Positions 15,676-24,211 of a stretch of DNA of 35,729 nt are shown here, piece by piece (position 1 is the first letter of the stretch; each line of letters opens with the position of its first letter). Under the pieces are notes generated by a model that was not told the origin of the DNA, did not search any database, and worked only from the letters and a program-made list of their open reading frames with translations. The translations under genes were made by a program, and so were the position numbers. Source of the DNA: JAPXRI01 sp033813635 (GTDB lineage: Bacteria > Bacillota > Clostridia > Oscillospirales > QAMX01); NCBI GenBank assembly GCA_033813635.1, contig JAPXRI010000031.1:1-35729 (forward strand), given 5' to 3'.

Positions 15676-16050
15676 ATGAAAAGGACAAACAAGAAGGGCT
15701 TTACGCTCGTCGAGCTGGTCGTAGTGATCGCCGTCCTGCTGATCCTCGCGGCCATCGCGATTCCCACGGTGTCGGGAGTTATCGCAAGAGCACACAAATC
15801 TGCAGATGAAGCAAACGCAAAGGCCATTGAAACAGCTATAAAATATCAAATAGCACAAAATGAAATAGAAAATGATAAAACTAAAAACAAAATAGGTGAT
15901 GCATTAGCCACATCAGGAATGTCAACAGACATTTTAGTTTGCGAACAAGATGGTATGGCTTTTGCTTATGATGAAGAAACAAATACAATAACTATAGTAG
16001 AAAATGTTACTGCATTATCAGAAAACATTAATATTTATACTGGAGATTAG
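15676..16050 (+). CDS. pilA: Major type IV pilin, compositional mosaic
   Basis: 124 aa with a textbook prepilin start, KRTNKKG|FTLVELVVVIAVLL: PilD cleavage after Gly8, N-methyl-Phe1, Glu5, and a long hydrophobic helix to about residue 35. The rest is a small acidic/polar domain without the C-terminal disulfide pair of proteobacterial pilins (only one Cys). Coding for residues 1-35 is about 57 % GC, but from 15781 to the stop it is about 31 % GC with A/T-ending codons. This abrupt change suggests that the variable part was replaced by recombination. Its strong promoter and its own downstream terminator fit a highly expressed subunit. An SD (GAAAGGG) lies 7 nt before the ATG. Confidence 0.93.
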   Translation: MKRTNKKGFTLVELVVVIAVLLILAAIAIPTVSGVIARAHKSADEANAKAIETAIKYQIAQNEIENDKTKNKIGDALATSGMSTDILVCEQDGMAFAYDEETNTITIVENVTALSENINIYTGD

Positions 16051-16123
16051 AAGTAGGTGGAGGAACCGGAGAAACTTAAGGAGAAGGTTAACTAGTAGTA
16101 ATATATTTAAAAACTACATACAA

Positions 16124-16152
16124 AAAAGCCCGAAGGCTTGCCTCGGGCTTTT
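16124..16152 (+). terminator. Terminator after the major pilin
   Basis: Arms AAAAGCCCGA (16124-16133) and TCGGGCTTTT (16143-16152) with T residues after them. Since no clear promoter precedes the next gene, partial read-through may supply the assembly genes at a lower level than pilin. Confidence 0.82.
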
Positions 16153-16196
16153 ATTCAATCAGACCCCTTACCTATATATAAAAAGGTGGAATGCCG

Positions 16197-17762
16197 ATGA
16201 AATACGTTTCCGCTGAGCTGACCGGGAAAAAGCTCTCCTTTACCTTATGCGACACCGCTTCCGGCGCGCCGGGCGAGATCTACACCGTCGCGCTGCCGAA
16301 GGCGGCGCAGGGCAGCGCCTTTGCCGCCCCGGAGCAGACGGCGCGCTTTCTCGCGGACAGGCTTAAGGAGAGGCGGCTAAAGCGCTACCCGGTCTCACTG
16401 ATCCTCGATTCCGAGCAGGTCAACAGCGTCGCCTTTTCCCACTACCCCGCGCCGCCGGAGAAGATGCGGGGGCTCGCCGAGCTCTACTCCGAGTCAGCGC
16501 TGCCCGCCTCGTCAGGCTACTACATCGCCTACTCCGCGCGGGACTACGTGCACACCGACGGGCAGAACAGGAGCGTGCTCTACGCCGCGGCGGGCGAGCA
16601 CGTCAAGCGGCTATACCGCGCGATGAAAAAGGCGGGCGTAAACGTCTACGCGATAGAATCCTCCGGCGCGGCGTTTTCGCGCCTGGTGCTGGAGCGCGCC
16701 GTCAAAACCGGCAGCGAGGCCGACATCTACATAGACTTCGGCGAGTCATCCTCCCTGGTCTCCGTCTGCAGGGGCGGGCAGATTGTCTTCGAGCAGTCCT
16801 TCACCTCGATTTACCAGGACATCATCGACACATACGCCGACACCACCGGCGGGACGGCCGGTGAGGCCGCCGATTTCATCGGCAAGGCCGGCCTGAACCC
16901 CGGCGCCGACGTCTACGGGAAATACCCGGAGCTGTTGCGGAAAATGAACGTGCTCGTGGACGTGACGCTGGACGAGATCTTCCGCACGCTGCGCATCGCG
17001 TTCTCCGGCGAGCGCCTCGAGGCAGGCGGGCTTATCATCTCCGGCGATTTCACCGCGATGCCGGGCTTTACCGACAGAGTCGCCGCCGACAGCGCCGGAT
17101 TAGTGCCGGAGGGGAAAACCTCCGTCAGCAAGGTTTCGCGTCTTCTCGGCGCCCGCGGACCCAAGAAAGAGTCCACCGAAAACCTTTTATACATCTACTA
17201 CAAAAAGCAGCGCCGGTCGGCGACCACCGCGCTGGTGGCCTGCATAGTCGTTTTGCTCGCCGCGACGATTTTCCCGATTCAGTTTATCTACTACAACATG
17301 CAGAAAAGCGAGTACAACGACCTGACCGCGCAGCTCCAGGGCGGGCAGTACGCCGAGATCAAAAGCCTCCTCTCCGGCCGGCAGAGCCTTGAGAGCCTGA
17401 AGACCCAGCTGGAGGCGGCGTTTGAGAAAATACCGACGGAAAACCCGTCCCGCGCGGGGGAGATTATCGACACGCTCTATAACCAATTTAAGACCTACGC
17501 GCAGGCCGTCTACATCAACATGAACAACCAGACCGGCGCGCTGGAGATCGACTTCACGACGGACAGCCTCCAGAGCTATCTCGACCTGAAGACCGCGCTG
17601 GAGAACACCGGGCTATTTACCTCGGCGATCCCGTTCTCCTGCTCGTTCAACGCGGACGGCGCCTGCTCGGGGCATATGAGCCTGGCAATGGCCGATTTCA
17701 CGCCGTTTGAGCCGGACAAGCCTGCCCCGGCGCAGACGACCGCTGCGGACAACAACGGCTAA
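16197..17762 (+). CDS. pilM: PilM-PilN fusion, type IV pilus alignment complex
   Basis: 521 aa. Residues 1 to about 335 resemble the actin-like cytoplasmic protein PilM, including a phosphate-binding-type strand DIYIDFGESSSL. A basic stretch and one membrane helix follow (about 342-364, ALVACIVVLLAATIFPIQFIYY). After it come a coiled-coil-like linker and an extracytoplasmic domain with the features of PilN. In most species PilM and PilN are two proteins, with PilN's N-terminus docking on PilM. Here they are one chain, as in GspL of type II secretion. Start choice: SD AAGGTGG (16183-16189) is 7 nt before the ATG at 16197 and only 1 nt before the ATG at 16191. It heads the assembly operon with pilO directly after. 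Confidence 0.82.
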   Translation: MKYVSAELTGKKLSFTLCDTASGAPGEIYTVALPKAAQGSAFAAPEQTARFLADRLKERRLKRYPVSLILDSEQVNSVAFSHYPAPPEKMRGLAELYSESALPASSGYYIAYSARDYVHTDGQNRSVLYAAAGEHVKRLYRAMKKAGVNVYAIESSGAAFSRLVLERAVKTGSEADIYIDFGESSSLVSVCRGGQIVFEQSFTSIYQDIIDTYADTTGGTAGEAADFIGKAGLNPGADVYGKYPELLRKMNVLVDVTLDEIFRTLRIAFSGERLEAGGLIISGDFTAMPGFTDRVAADSAGLVPEGKTSVSKVSRLLGARGPKKESTENLLYIYYKKQRRSATTALVACIVVLLAATIFPIQFIYYNMQKSEYNDLTAQLQGGQYAEIKSLLSGRQSLESLKTQLEAAFEKIPTENPSRAGEIIDTLYNQFKTYAQAVYINMNNQTGALEIDFTTDSLQSYLDLKTALENTGLFTSAIPFSCSFNADGACSGHMSLAMADFTPFEPDKPAPAQTTAADNNG

Positions 17763-17788
17763 AGCTTTAGAAAGAGGGTTTATCGATT

Positions 17789-18346
17789 ATGAGCGATATT
17801 AAACACCGCCTGCCCCTGTTCATCTTTCTCGCGCTGCTGGTTCTGGCGGCGGTCTATTACGCCCTTGTATACGTCCCGCTCCAGGAAAAGGTCGCCGACC
17901 TGTCGGCCAAGTGCGACGCGCTCAAGCTGGAGATGCAGACCTACGACGCCTACATAAGCAAGGCCGAGGAGATCCGCGCCGCGGTGGACGCGCTGAAGGC
18001 CGAGACGGACAATTTCAGGGCCGATGCCTTCCGGGTGGGCGGAAAAAACCTGATCTACGAGATTCAGAACTCGATTCTCGCCTCCGGCGTGATGCCGAGC
18101 TCGATCGACATTAACGACCCCGGCGAGATATACAGCTCATCCGGCGTGAGCATCAACGTTTTATCGTTTGATATCAACTTTTCCTGCAACTATGAGCAGC
18201 TGCAGAGCTTCCTTGAATTTTACGAGAACTCGCCGGACACATATTTCCACGTTTTGTCCGTCGATACGGGCGATCTGATGACGGACTTCTCGGCGAGGGC
18301 CAGCTTTGTGATGTACTACCCGGAAAAAGCCGCAAACAACGCGTAA
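17789..18346 (+). CDS. pilO: PilO-like pilus alignment protein
   Basis: 185 aa. It has a short cytoplasmic N-terminus, one membrane helix (about 8-27), a coiled coil (about 30-75) and a ferredoxin-like extracytoplasmic domain, the layout of PilO. PilO pairs with PilN to link the inner-membrane platform to the growing pilus. Sequence similarity to known PilO is weak by eye, so the call rests on architecture and on its place right behind the PilM-PilN fusion. An SD (AAAGAGGG) lies upstream. Confidence 0.78.
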   Translation: MSDIKHRLPLFIFLALLVLAAVYYALVYVPLQEKVADLSAKCDALKLEMQTYDAYISKAEEIRAAVDALKAETDNFRADAFRVGGKNLIYEIQNSILASGVMPSSIDINDPGEIYSSSGVSINVLSFDINFSCNYEQLQSFLEFYENSPDTYFHVLSVDTGDLMTDFSARASFVMYYPEKAANNA

Positions 18347-18353
18347 AAAACAG

Positions 18354-19040
18354 ATGGATTATCTTCTCCTGCTTTTCGCCGCCGCGGCCGCGGCGGGCGG
18401 CGTGCTGATTTTCAACAGGCTCCCCGAAAAGTGGTTTGTGGACTACGGCGAGCCGGTCCCCGAGCGGACCGGGGAGCGGCTGAAGCCCGTTCCCTCTATA
18501 ATCGCCTTCGCCGCGGTGCTGGCGGCGGCGTGGTATTTCGGGCGCATCGTTTTCCCCACCGGGAGAGCGTTTTTCGCGCTGCTATTTACGTTTATCTGCG
18601 TCGCGCTCTCGGCGGCGGACCTTACAAGCGGCATTCTGCCGGACCAGTTCGTCGCCGCGCTGGCGGTCTCCGCGGCGCTTTTTTCCGCATTCGATTATAA
18701 GCGCTTTTACCTCTACCTGCTCGGCGCCGTTTTGGGCGGCGGGGCGATCTGGCTGATGGGCAGCGCGGGGAAGCTGCTTTTCAAAACGGAGGCGATGGGC
18801 TTCGGAGACGTCAAGCTCGCCGGCGCGCTCGGGCTCGCCTGCGGACTCCCCGGCACGGCGTACGCGCTTTTGATATCGATACTCACCGGCGCGCTGGCAG
18901 CCGTCCCGCTGCTGTTTGTCTCAAAAGACAAGCGCCGTTCCCTGCCGTTCGCGCCGTTTTTGTGCTTCGGGGCGGTGGCGGCGATCTATTTCAACGCGCA
19001 GATCGGCGGCTTTTTCAAATGGTATATCTCGCTTTTTTAA
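18354..19040 (+). CDS. pilD: Prepilin peptidase, A24 family, lacking the CxxC domain
   Basis: 228 aa, with about six or seven membrane helices and both catalytic aspartates of A24 peptidases: Asp89 in SAADLTSGILPDQ and Asp152 in MGFGDVKL. It cuts pilin leaders at the membrane. The cysteine-rich cytoplasmic loop (paired CxxC) found in many bifunctional PilD proteins is absent; residues 28-45 hold only a short charged loop. It therefore resembles shortened forms, and its N-methylation activity is uncertain. It begins 7 nt after pilO with no clear SD, which suggests translational coupling. A dedicated peptidase fits the three pilins encoded nearby. Confidence 0.92.
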   Translation: MDYLLLLFAAAAAAGGVLIFNRLPEKWFVDYGEPVPERTGERLKPVPSIIAFAAVLAAAWYFGRIVFPTGRAFFALLFTFICVALSAADLTSGILPDQFVAALAVSAALFSAFDYKRFYLYLLGAVLGGGAIWLMGSAGKLLFKTEAMGFGDVKLAGALGLACGLPGTAYALLISILTGALAAVPLLFVSKDKRRSLPFAPFLCFGAVAAIYFNAQIGGFFKWYISLF

Positions 19041-19069
19041 TCTAACTTTGAGCCGAAAGGGAAAAAGAT

Positions 19070-20740
19070 ATGGCGCTGAAAAACGTAAAACTCGGCCAGG
19101 CTCTGATTGAGCTGGGAAAAATTACAGAAAGCCAGCTCGCCGACGCTCTCGCGGAGCAAAAGGTAACAGGAAAAAAGCTCGGCCAGATTTTAACCGAAAA
19201 AAACTACATCACCGAAAACACGCTGTTGCAGTCGCTCTCGAGAATTCTCGACATCCCGTTTGTCGATCTCGACACAGTCTCGATTGACACGGGCATGTCG
19301 GAGATTATGCCAGAGTCGATGATGGTCACGGGCAGCCTCGTGCCGATAAAGAAAGAGGGCAGCGTTCTCACAATCGCGATTTACGACCCGACCGACCTCG
19401 AGACAATCAAGAACGTCGGCATCTATACGAAGCTGAAAATAAGCTGCGTGATCGCCGACAAGGAAAAGATAAACCAGGCGATACGCAAAATCTTCTCGAC
19501 GACGCAGGCCTTCGCAGTGGCGAAATCCCTGCAGGTGACCGCCGCCGAGGTGGCGGACGACAACGACTCCGCCCAGCCCATCATACGCTTCGTCAACAGC
19601 ATGCTCGAGCAGGCGGTGGCGCGGAAGGCCTCGGACATCCATATCGAGCCGCTCGAGAACACGATGCGCATCCGGTTCCGCATCTACGGACACCTTCAGA
19701 TTTACACCGAGACCGGCATCGAGCTCCACGCCTCGGTCGTCTCGCGCATCAAATACATCTGCGGCATGAATATCGCCGAGCACCGCCTGCCCCAGGACGG
19801 GCGCATCACGCACCATACGGCGAACCAGGACGTCGACCTGCGTATATCCGTCGTCTCCACCGTCTTCGGTGAGAAGGTCGTGATACGCATTACCACCGCG
19901 CTCGACATGGAGCTGAACAAATATTCCATCGGCTTTACGCCGGACAACCTGTCAAAATTTGAGCGTCTGCTGAAAAGCGCCCACGGCGTCGTCCTGCTGA
20001 CCGGCCCGACCGGGAGCGGCAAGACGACGACGCTATACACCGCGATAAAAGAAATACAGAACGACGAGATCAACATCACAACCGTTGAGAACCCGGTGGA
20101 GATGATAATTCCCGGCATCACCCAGATCGAGGTTAACGACAAGGCCGGGCTTACGTTCGCCACAAGCCTCCGCTCGATTCTGCGCCAGGACCCGGACGTG
20201 ATTATGATAGGCGAGATACGCGACAAAGAGACGGCGGATATCGCGATCAACGCGGCCATCACCGGCCATACCGTGTTTTCAACGCTTCACACCTACGACT
20301 CCCCCAGCGCGGTCATACGCTTAATCGAGATGGGAATACCCGCATACCTTCTGGCTTCGGCGATATCGGGCGTCATCTCGCAGCGGCTCGTGCGCAGGAT
20401 ATGCCCCAACTGCAAGGAGGAGTATTTCGCCGAACCGGAGGACCTGGCGGCCGTCGGCATCAGGTCCGACAAGCCGGTCAGACTCTGGCGCGGCAAAGGC
20501 TGCCCCGCCTGCAGCGGGACGGGATATATCGGCAGAATAGCGGTTCACGAGATTATGCTCGTGACCTCGGAGATTAAAAAGGCGATCCACGAGGAGCAGA
20601 GCACCGACGTCATCCGGAAAATCGCGGTCGAACAGGGCATGGTTACCCTGCTGGAAAACGCGAAGCAGATCCTCCTGGAAGGCGTCACAAGCCTGCCCGA
20701 GGTAATCGCCCTGTACGCCGCCGAGCTGTTCGGAGAGTAA
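19070..20740 (+). CDS. pilB: Type IV pilus assembly ATPase PilB
   Basis: 556 aa. The N-terminal part (about 1-150) is an MshEN-type regulatory domain, which in some relatives binds cyclic di-GMP. The GspE/PilB ATPase core has Walker A GPTGSGKT (312-319), an Asp box, Walker B and His box (STLHT). The tetracysteine zinc site has Cys445, Cys448, Cys478 and Cys481. It powers pilus extension from the cytoplasmic face of the membrane. An SD (GAAAGGG) lies upstream. It is followed 33 bp later by pilT. Confidence 0.96.
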   Translation: MALKNVKLGQALIELGKITESQLADALAEQKVTGKKLGQILTEKNYITENTLLQSLSRILDIPFVDLDTVSIDTGMSEIMPESMMVTGSLVPIKKEGSVLTIAIYDPTDLETIKNVGIYTKLKISCVIADKEKINQAIRKIFSTTQAFAVAKSLQVTAAEVADDNDSAQPIIRFVNSMLEQAVARKASDIHIEPLENTMRIRFRIYGHLQIYTETGIELHASVVSRIKYICGMNIAEHRLPQDGRITHHTANQDVDLRISVVSTVFGEKVVIRITTALDMELNKYSIGFTPDNLSKFERLLKSAHGVVLLTGPTGSGKTTTLYTAIKEIQNDEINITTVENPVEMIIPGITQIEVNDKAGLTFATSLRSILRQDPDVIMIGEIRDKETADIAINAAITGHTVFSTLHTYDSPSAVIRLIEMGIPAYLLASAISGVISQRLVRRICPNCKEEYFAEPEDLAAVGIRSDKPVRLWRGKGCPACSGTGYIGRIAVHEIMLVTSEIKKAIHEEQSTDVIRKIAVEQGMVTLLENAKQILLEGVTSLPEVIALYAAELFGE

Positions 20741-20773
20741 AAATAACGCCAACGCCAGAAAGGATTTGAAATT

Positions 20774-21808
20774 TTGAGTACTCGAGTCGAAAAGCTAATG
20801 GAGAACGCGGTTTCCAACGGCGCGTCGGATATTCATTTTTCCACCGGCGGGATGCCGGCCTACCGCCTTTACGGCAACATGTGTTTTTTCAACGAAGCGC
20901 CCCTGACAAACGACGAGATTGACCAATTTCTGGCCAAATATATTTCGGCGGAACAGTATGAGACGCTGAAAAGGGACTATGAGATAGACTGCTCGGTGCA
21001 TTTCCGCAACGACATCCTGCTCCGCGTAAACGCGTTTTCGCAAATCAAGGGACTCGCCGTCTCGATGCGCGTCGTACCGGCGGCGGTGCCGCCGCTGCCG
21101 AGGCTCGGCTTTCCGCGGGCGATCAACAATCTTTTCAACTACCGCGACGGGCTGATTCTCGTCACCGGACCGACGGGGAGCGGCAAGTCGACGACCATCG
21201 CCTCCGTCATCGAGGAGTTCAACAAGACGGACACTCTCCACATCGTCACGATCGAGGACCCGATTGAGTACAAGTTCGAGTCGAAGAAGTCCCTGATAAA
21301 CCAGAGGGAAATCGGCCGGAACACGCACAGCTACAACACCGCGCTGCGCTCGGCGCTCCGCGAGGACCCGGATATTATTTTCGTCGGCGAAATGCGCGAT
21401 ATCGAGTCGATATCAATCGCGCTGACCGCCGCGGAGACCGGGCATCTCGTTTTATCGACGCTGCACACGGTGGGAGCTGCGAAGACGATTGACAGGCTGA
21501 TAGACGTTTTCCCGCCGAACCAGCAGTATCAGATCCGTTCGCAGCTCTCGACCTCGCTGCGCGCCGTGGTCTCCCAGCGCCTTCTTCCGCGCAAGGACAA
21601 AAAGGGCCGCGTCGTCGCCTACGAGCTGATGTATATCAACAGCGCCATCTCGAACCTTATTCGCGAAAACAAGATACCGCTGATCAACCAGACGATACAG
21701 ACCGGCAAAAGCGAGGGCATGATCACGCTGAACATGTGCATCGACAACCTCGTGGCGGAGGGGCTCATCAGCCAGGAAACCGCCGCTGACTATAAAACCA
21801 AAACCTAA
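20774..21808 (+). CDS. pilT: Type IV pilus retraction ATPase PilT
   Basis: 344 aa. It has the PilT layout: a short N-terminal PAS-like domain, a core with Walker A GPTGSGKS (132-139), Walker B IIFVGEMRD, His box STLHT, and the retraction signature AISNLIRE near the C-terminus. There is no zinc-binding tetracysteine, which separates it from PilB. It depolymerises pili and so enables twitching or DNA uptake. The start is the TTG at 20774, with SD AAAGGAT about 9 nt upstream. Confidence 0.95.
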   Translation: MSTRVEKLMENAVSNGASDIHFSTGGMPAYRLYGNMCFFNEAPLTNDEIDQFLAKYISAEQYETLKRDYEIDCSVHFRNDILLRVNAFSQIKGLAVSMRVVPAAVPPLPRLGFPRAINNLFNYRDGLILVTGPTGSGKSTTIASVIEEFNKTDTLHIVTIEDPIEYKFESKKSLINQREIGRNTHSYNTALRSALREDPDIIFVGEMRDIESISIALTAAETGHLVLSTLHTVGAAKTIDRLIDVFPPNQQYQIRSQLSTSLRAVVSQRLLPRKDKKGRVVAYELMYINSAISNLIRENKIPLINQTIQTGKSEGMITLNMCIDNLVAEGLISQETAADYKTKT

Positions 21809-21853
21809 GGTCTTTAACGCCCTAATTGCGGCCAAAATTGGGAGGTATGCGCT

Positions 21854-23089
21854 TTGACTTTCAGATACACCGCGGAAAACGCGAAAAAAGCCAGGAAAAA
21901 AGGCATCATCGAGGCCGATTCGAAAAACGCGGCTATTTCCCTTCTGATGCAGCAGGGACTTTTTCCGCTCGTCGTCGTCGATGTGCAGCAAGCGGAAGCG
22001 GAAAAAAACGAGAGCATCCTGACCCGGGACATCACCTTCGTATCGATTTACAAAAGAAAAGTCAGCAAGAAAAAGCTGATGGTGTTCGCCAACCAGATGG
22101 CGATCATGATCAAGTCCGGCGTCCCGCTCTCCACCGTGATGGATGTTCTGACCATTGAGGAGAGCGACAAAACGCTGAAAAAAATACTCGATTCCATCAG
22201 GACGGATCTTCAGCTCGGCATCCACCTTTCGGACGCTATGCGGAAATTCAAGGCCTTCCCCGACATTTTCATCAACATGGTCGAGGCCGGCGAGACCGAC
22301 GGACGGCTCGACATCGCCTTCGAGCGTGTGTCGAGGTCTCTTAGCAAGGAGATCATGCTGACCTCAAGGGTTAAAAGCGCGTCGATATACCCCGCCTTCC
22401 TCCTTGTGCTCACCTGCGCGATCGTTATACTGATCAGCACGTTCATTCTCCCGAAATTTGTCTCGGTCTATTCCAACTTTAACTCCCAGCTGCCCGGAAT
22501 CACGCTGGCGATGATGGGGTTCGCGGATTTTATCACCCACCGCTGGTATGTCCCGATACTGATTATCGCGGCGATTGTCATCATCTGGAAGCTCCTCAGA
22601 AGGTATTCCACCTCCTTCCGCCACTCCACGGGAAAACTCGCGATGAATCTGCCGATTATCGGCAAGCTCAGAAGAAGGCTGTACGCCGCCAGGTTCTGCG
22701 AGGTTCTCTCCTCGATGTCCCTCGCCGGCATCGATATCATCGAGGGCTTCAGGGTCTCTGTAAACACGATCAAAAACGCCTACATAAAAAAGCAGCTGAC
22801 CCAGGTTATCGACGATATACGGATCGGCTCCACGATTTCCAACGCGATGGACAAGAGCAACCCGTTCGACAGGCTGCTTCTGTCGATGATTCATACCGGT
22901 GAGGAGTCCGGTATGCTGCCCGAAACGCTCGGCAAAATGGCGGAGCTCTATGAGGAGCAGACGTCGGAATCAATCAAGGTGATCAACTCGCTGATGGAAC
23001 CGCTGATTACTGTCGTTATCGCGGTGATTGTCGGTACAGTCATTATTTCGATGATTCTTCCGATGTTCGGTATTTACAAGCTCCTTTAG
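21854..23089 (+). CDS. pilC: Type IV pilus inner-membrane platform protein PilC
   Basis: 411 aa with two GspF domains and three membrane segments (IYPAFLLVLTCAIVILIS, WYVPILIIAAIVIIW, LITVVIAVIVGTVIISMIL). The second domain carries GEESGMLPETL, and the parallel VEAGETDGRLD is in the first. It forms the rotor-like base on which PilB and PilT act. The TTG at 21854 follows SD GGGAGG by 8 nt; an ATG at 21847 is in another frame. It is the last gene of the assembly operon and is followed by a terminator. Confidence 0.94.
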   Translation: MTFRYTAENAKKARKKGIIEADSKNAAISLLMQQGLFPLVVVDVQQAEAEKNESILTRDITFVSIYKRKVSKKKLMVFANQMAIMIKSGVPLSTVMDVLTIEESDKTLKKILDSIRTDLQLGIHLSDAMRKFKAFPDIFINMVEAGETDGRLDIAFERVSRSLSKEIMLTSRVKSASIYPAFLLVLTCAIVILISTFILPKFVSVYSNFNSQLPGITLAMMGFADFITHRWYVPILIIAAIVIIWKLLRRYSTSFRHSTGKLAMNLPIIGKLRRRLYAARFCEVLSSMSLAGIDIIEGFRVSVNTIKNAYIKKQLTQVIDDIRIGSTISNAMDKSNPFDRLLLSMIHTGEESGMLPETLGKMAELYEEQTSESIKVINSLMEPLITVVIAVIVGTVIISMILPMFGIYKLL

Positions 23090-23111
23090 CTCCGCGAGGT
23101 TTTTTCAGAAA

Positions 23112-23136
23112 AGACCGGGGTAACCCGGTTTTTGAT
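23112..23136 (+). terminator. Terminator of the pilus assembly operon
   Basis: ACCGGG-GTAA-CCCGGT (23115-23130) followed by TTTTTG, 25 bp after the pilC stop. Confidence 0.82.
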
Positions 23137-23381
23137 TTTATCGCCGGTCATGTGCCGAAGGCTATTGCTTTTCATTGGGCAATTGCTTATAATATTACAT
23201 ATTTTACGAGCTATCTAATAGTATTTATTTAATGTAACATTTACCCGGCCCGTTATTTTCAGAATCCGTCCGGACAGATGCGCTATCTCCGTTTTTACGG
23301 GCGGCTTTTGATAATAATTCTAATCACGCGGTATAATAATGGTCTGCTCCTTTACCGCATTCCCGAAAGTGAGAACCCAAG
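23137..23381 (+). promoter_or_regulatory. AT-rich gap with the tetR promoter
   Basis: A promoter TTGATA (23308-23313), 18 bp, TATAAT (23332-23337) lies 45 bp before the TetR gene. The rest of the gap is AT-rich with no credible reading frame. A further TATAAT near 23188 has no matching -35 box that I can support. Confidence 0.6.
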
Positions 23382-24065
23382 ATGGCAAATTATAAAAACG
23401 GCATCGACACAAGAAACAAGCTCTACTGCAGCGCAAAAAAGCTTTTCTGCGATAACGGCTACAACAACACCACGGTAAACGATATTGTTTCACACGCCAA
23501 TTCAAAGCTTGGACTTTTTACCTACTACTTTGAGAGCAAGGACTCCGTCGCGGCGGATATATTAAAGGACTATATAAACGACGTGCTGAACGGTCTGCTG
23601 ACCCACGAAGATATTTGCGCTTCCAACGACGCGCTTTTCACCGACATGGTGGAATACCGCTCATATCTGAAGTGCACGGTTACCAATCCGAACATTTCCC
23701 GCTTCTTTACCGAGTTGTCTGCCACGCCCGCTTTCATTAAGCAGTGCGCCGAAATCAGGGGGTTTTACTTCAACCGGCTGATGGACCGCTGCAGATACCT
23801 GAGCACCGGCGGAGTCCTCGGCATCGAATGCCCCGATATGGCGGTCTCTCTCTCGACCGGCATGGACGTGCAGCTCAGCAGGGACCTCTGCGAAGGCAAT
23901 CTGAAAACGCACTTCGAGGAGGCGGTTGACTGCTATTTCAGGCTCTACTACAGGCTGATATGCGACAGCATGGAACTGATAAACAAAGACATCGCCCTCT
24001 CGCGAAAGCGGGTTTCATCGCTCAATTTTACCGTCGGCGATAGCTTCAGCGTCATCGTCGAATAG
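23382..24065 (+). CDS. TetR/AcrR-family transcription regulator
   Basis: 227 aa. The N-terminal helix-turn-helix (about residues 10-57: KLYCSAKKLFCDNGYNNTT, then NDIVSHANSKLGLFTYYF, SKDSV) is typical of TetR. The C-terminal ligand domain is unlike any I know. It stands alone between terminators, so it may control itself or distant genes. Nothing ties it to the pilus operon upstream except position. The SD is weak. Ligand and targets are unknown. Confidence 0.87.
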   Translation: MANYKNGIDTRNKLYCSAKKLFCDNGYNNTTVNDIVSHANSKLGLFTYYFESKDSVAADILKDYINDVLNGLLTHEDICASNDALFTDMVEYRSYLKCTVTNPNISRFFTELSATPAFIKQCAEIRGFYFNRLMDRCRYLSTGGVLGIECPDMAVSLSTGMDVQLSRDLCEGNLKTHFEEAVDCYFRLYYRLICDSMELINKDIALSRKRVSSLNFTVGDSFSVIVE

Positions 24066-24160
24066 CGGATTGAGTATGCCGCGATTATGTCGGGCTGACG
24101 GAAATATATTTCCGCATGAACCGGGCCGGTAAGCGGGTTAACGCGCGTAAGCAATTCATA

Positions 24161-24196
24161 AAAAGGCCGTTGCGAAATGCTTCGCAACGGCCTTTT
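24161..24196. terminator. Bidirectional terminator, tetR/recN
   Basis: Perfect 16-bp arms (AAAAGGCCGTTGCGAA and its complement) with an ATGC loop between convergent genes. Confidence 0.92.
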
Positions 24197-24211
24197 GTTC
24201 TTAATTTGCGG

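Noticed and set aside
15474..15827. N-terminal extension of the PilX-like gene to 15827
   Set aside because: It would read backwards through the major pilin gene and its promoter; the ATG at 15473 has a proper SD.
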